Source: Conidiobolus incongruus B7586 (taxonomy: Eukaryota; Entomophthoromycota; Entomophthoromycetes; Entomophthorales; Conidiobolaceae). From it: 11,618 bases of DNA. Position 1 is the stretch's first letter. Every line of letters begins with the position of its first letter. Both the position numbers and the translations under genes were made by a program. The DNA lies in the NCBI GenBank assembly GCA_000697335.1, contig JNEM01005960.1:1-11618 (forward strand), written 5' to 3'. Of the stretch, positions 9,838-11,618 are shown in pieces. Under the pieces are notes generated by a model that was given only the letters and a program-made list of their open reading frames with translations, ran no database searches and was not told where the DNA came from.

Positions 9838-10150
9838 CTTTATTATTAATAACTTTTTTATATATCTTTTGTAAGCTTCTAATATCTAAAAAATAGTTCT
9901 TTTTATCAAAAACTGAGATTTGATATTTTATAAAGTAATTTAATTTGTTTATAAGAATTTTTTTCCTATAAGCTATTTTTTTAATTATTTAAAACAATTA
10001 TAATCATATAGGTTATAATTAAGTGAAAATACTAAATATGATAACTCCATCTATTTTATATATATATAAAATCTTTTATAGCTTTAGTTTAATATATTTT
10101 ATAATTATTATATAAAAAAATAGATTTTTTTAATTTATATTGAGAATATT
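9838..10150 (+). repeat. Diverged direct repeat A, copy 2
   Basis: This is the partner of 9425-9747, in the same orientation and separated from it by about 90 nt. Similarity is strong up to about 10045 and weaker but still traceable to about 10145 (TTTATAGCTTTAGTTTAATATA against TTTATACCTTTAAGTTTATATA). Differences are mainly C/T and G/A. It contains no gene. Confidence 0.75.
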
Positions 10151-10439
10151 ATTTAGAAATTATTTTATTTAAAATGGTAATAAGTAATTTATTATCAATT
10201 CATTTTCCTTGGGGTATTAAATAAAAAAACCATATATTATTATAATCTATTATAATAATTAATATTCTCTTATATTTAAAATACTTATTTATTAAAATTT
10301 TTAGAAGGGATTAATTTAACTTATCATAATATTTTGTTTTATATTTAGGTAAAGAATTATATAAAGAAATTTAAAATTCATTAATTACAAGTATTTATTG
10401 TAAAAACCTTTGATTTTAGTTATATATTAATAAATTTAG
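10151..10439. other. A+T-rich spacer, nothing identified
   Basis: This is non-coding by eye on both strands. The short word TTTTCCTTGGGG near 10203 is the only G+C-richer island, and it belongs to no recognised feature. Confidence 0.4.
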
Positions 10440-10690
10440 TTGAGCTATAGCTATTCTAGTTTTCTTTTAAACTTCTTTCAAATTATAAGATATTTATTTT
10501 ATATTTTTATTAATTAATCAAAGTTTAATCTTAAGTAAATATAATATGCTTATATAATTAATATTAAATTACTTTGATAGTTTTTTAATAAAAATAAAAG
10601 GGTATCTTTAATATATTTTTTTATTTTATTAATAAGTAAAAGAATAACAATAGAAATTAGTCTTTTAAATTTTTATAAATTTTAAATAAT
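10440..10690 (+). repeat. Diverged direct repeat B, copy 1
   Basis: This resembles 11325-11575 at an offset of about 885-892 nt. Both share TTTTATATTTTTATTA (10497 and 11389), a later 'AAATATAA.ATA..TTATATA..TAATATTAAA' and a 'TATTTTTTTTA…TTTATTAATAA' block in the same order, with one small gap. Identity is lower than in repeat pair A, and at this base composition the outer ends cannot be fixed by eye. Confidence 0.5.
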
Positions 10691-11324
10691 GTCCCTTCTA
10701 GCTTTAAAATGACAAATCTAGCAACATATTGTAGTTTTAAATAAAGCACCATCTTTATAAGCTGTTTATAAGTTTTAGATGATTTTAGAGGGTTTATGGT
10801 TAAGTTTTAAAAATACCAAAATAAAAGCCTTTTGATATTCATAATTTAGTTTAAATATAAATAAATTTAAATTCAAATTTTAAAATCAAAATATATTAAT
10901 AAAAAAAATAATTAAAATTCAAAATATATATATAGTTTGAAAATATATATTTTTTTTATATATTTTATATAAATATAATTTTTTAAAATATATAATATAT
11001 TTGAAAGATCAGAAATTAAAAAAATTACCATTTTTTAATTTTTATACTAATATTAAAAATACAAATTAAAAATAATTTTATTTAAAAATATGATATAAAG
11101 CTTATTATTAATTGATTTTATATTAAAAAATATATAAAAATCATATATACTAAGATAAATTTAACTATTAATTAATATTTATGAAAAAGATTATTTAAAA
11201 ATAATTAATTTATTTTTATTTATTTCCTTGATTTATATTTCAATAATAAATTATATATAGAGAGTTAGAATTTATTAAAATTATGATATATTTTTAAAGC
11301 TTTAGTTTCTAGTAATATTTTAAT
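10691..11324. other. A+T-rich spacer with a slightly G+C-richer patch at its left end
   Basis: Positions 10691-10835 are a little richer in G+C (CCCTTCTAGC, AAAGCACCATC, AGAGGGTTTATGG) but have stops in every frame. The remainder to 11324 is nearly pure A/T with runs of TA and A. No gene or RNA is supported. Confidence 0.4.
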
Positions 11325-11575
11325 AAATTCTATTTGTTAATAGTTATTTTAACTTTTTATTAAGCTAATATTTAATTATATAGACCTATTTTATATTTTT
11401 ATTATTTAAGTTTAAACTTTATTAAATATAAAATATTTATATAGCTAATATTAAAATATTTTGAAAATTATTAAATTGAAATAAAAAGATAATTTTTAAT
11501 ATTTTTTTTAACTTTATTAATAATTTAATAAATGATAGTTAAAATTAGTTTTCTAGATTTTAATAAGTTTTAGGT
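11325..11575 (+). repeat. Diverged direct repeat B, copy 2
   Basis: This is the partner of 10440-10690 in the same orientation. It is more A/T-rich than copy 1, consistent with further C-to-T and G-to-A change. It may continue past the window end. Confidence 0.5.
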
Positions 11576-11618
11576 AATTTTTTTCCAAGTATTAAAGAAA
11601 TTTATCTATTGATAAATA

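Noticed and set aside
1-11618. Mitochondrial or plastid origin because of A+T richness
   Set aside because: The one clear gene encodes a cytosolic protein with spliceosomal-type introns, and no organellar rRNA, tRNA or respiratory gene was seen.

Overview
The window is extremely A+T-rich nuclear DNA (by eye well over 75% A+T, with long stretches near 85%). It holds one gene that can be read with confidence, lying between decayed repeats and relics. The gene (3610-4214, + strand) has four exons and encodes a thioredoxin-like protein of the TRP14/TXNDC17 (DUF953) family. Its three introns are only 48-57 nt long with GT...AG ends, and two of them carry fungal-style branch sites (CTAAT and CTAAC). 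Short introns, a fungal-looking protein, standard stop codons and a repeat pair that differs mainly by transitions suggest a filamentous fungus with A+T-rich compartments made by repeat-induced point mutation (RIP) or a similar process. The organism itself is an inference.

Layout. 1-2560: A+T-rich DNA without recognisable genes, apart from one short open stretch at 1053-1193. About 2810-3240: a fossil that resembles reverse transcriptase/RNase H of a Ty3/Gypsy element. 3534-3541: a TATA box. 3610-4214: the thioredoxin-like gene. 4215-6044: A+T-rich DNA with no gene. 6045-8603: a zone of clearly higher G+C with coding-like relics. These are a possible second Gypsy fossil at 6045-6200, an unrecognised relic at 7260-7791, and a stop-poor but broken frame at 8106-8603 that reads as a partly hydrophobic protein. 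8604-11618: very A+T-rich DNA with two pairs of diverged direct repeats (9425-9747 with 9838-10150, and about 10440-10690 with 11325-11575).

How it fits together. The intact gene is probably a single-copy housekeeping gene embedded in a repeat-rich, mutated compartment, with no operon-like or pathway linkage to anything else here. In the best-aligned part of the first repeat pair, 9 of 11 differences are transitions, as expected if C-to-T mutation of duplicated DNA produced the A+T richness. I see no tRNA, rRNA, CRISPR array or clear sign of a new biological system. The most useful points are the gene model, the unidentified broken frame at 8106-8603 and the mutational footprint.
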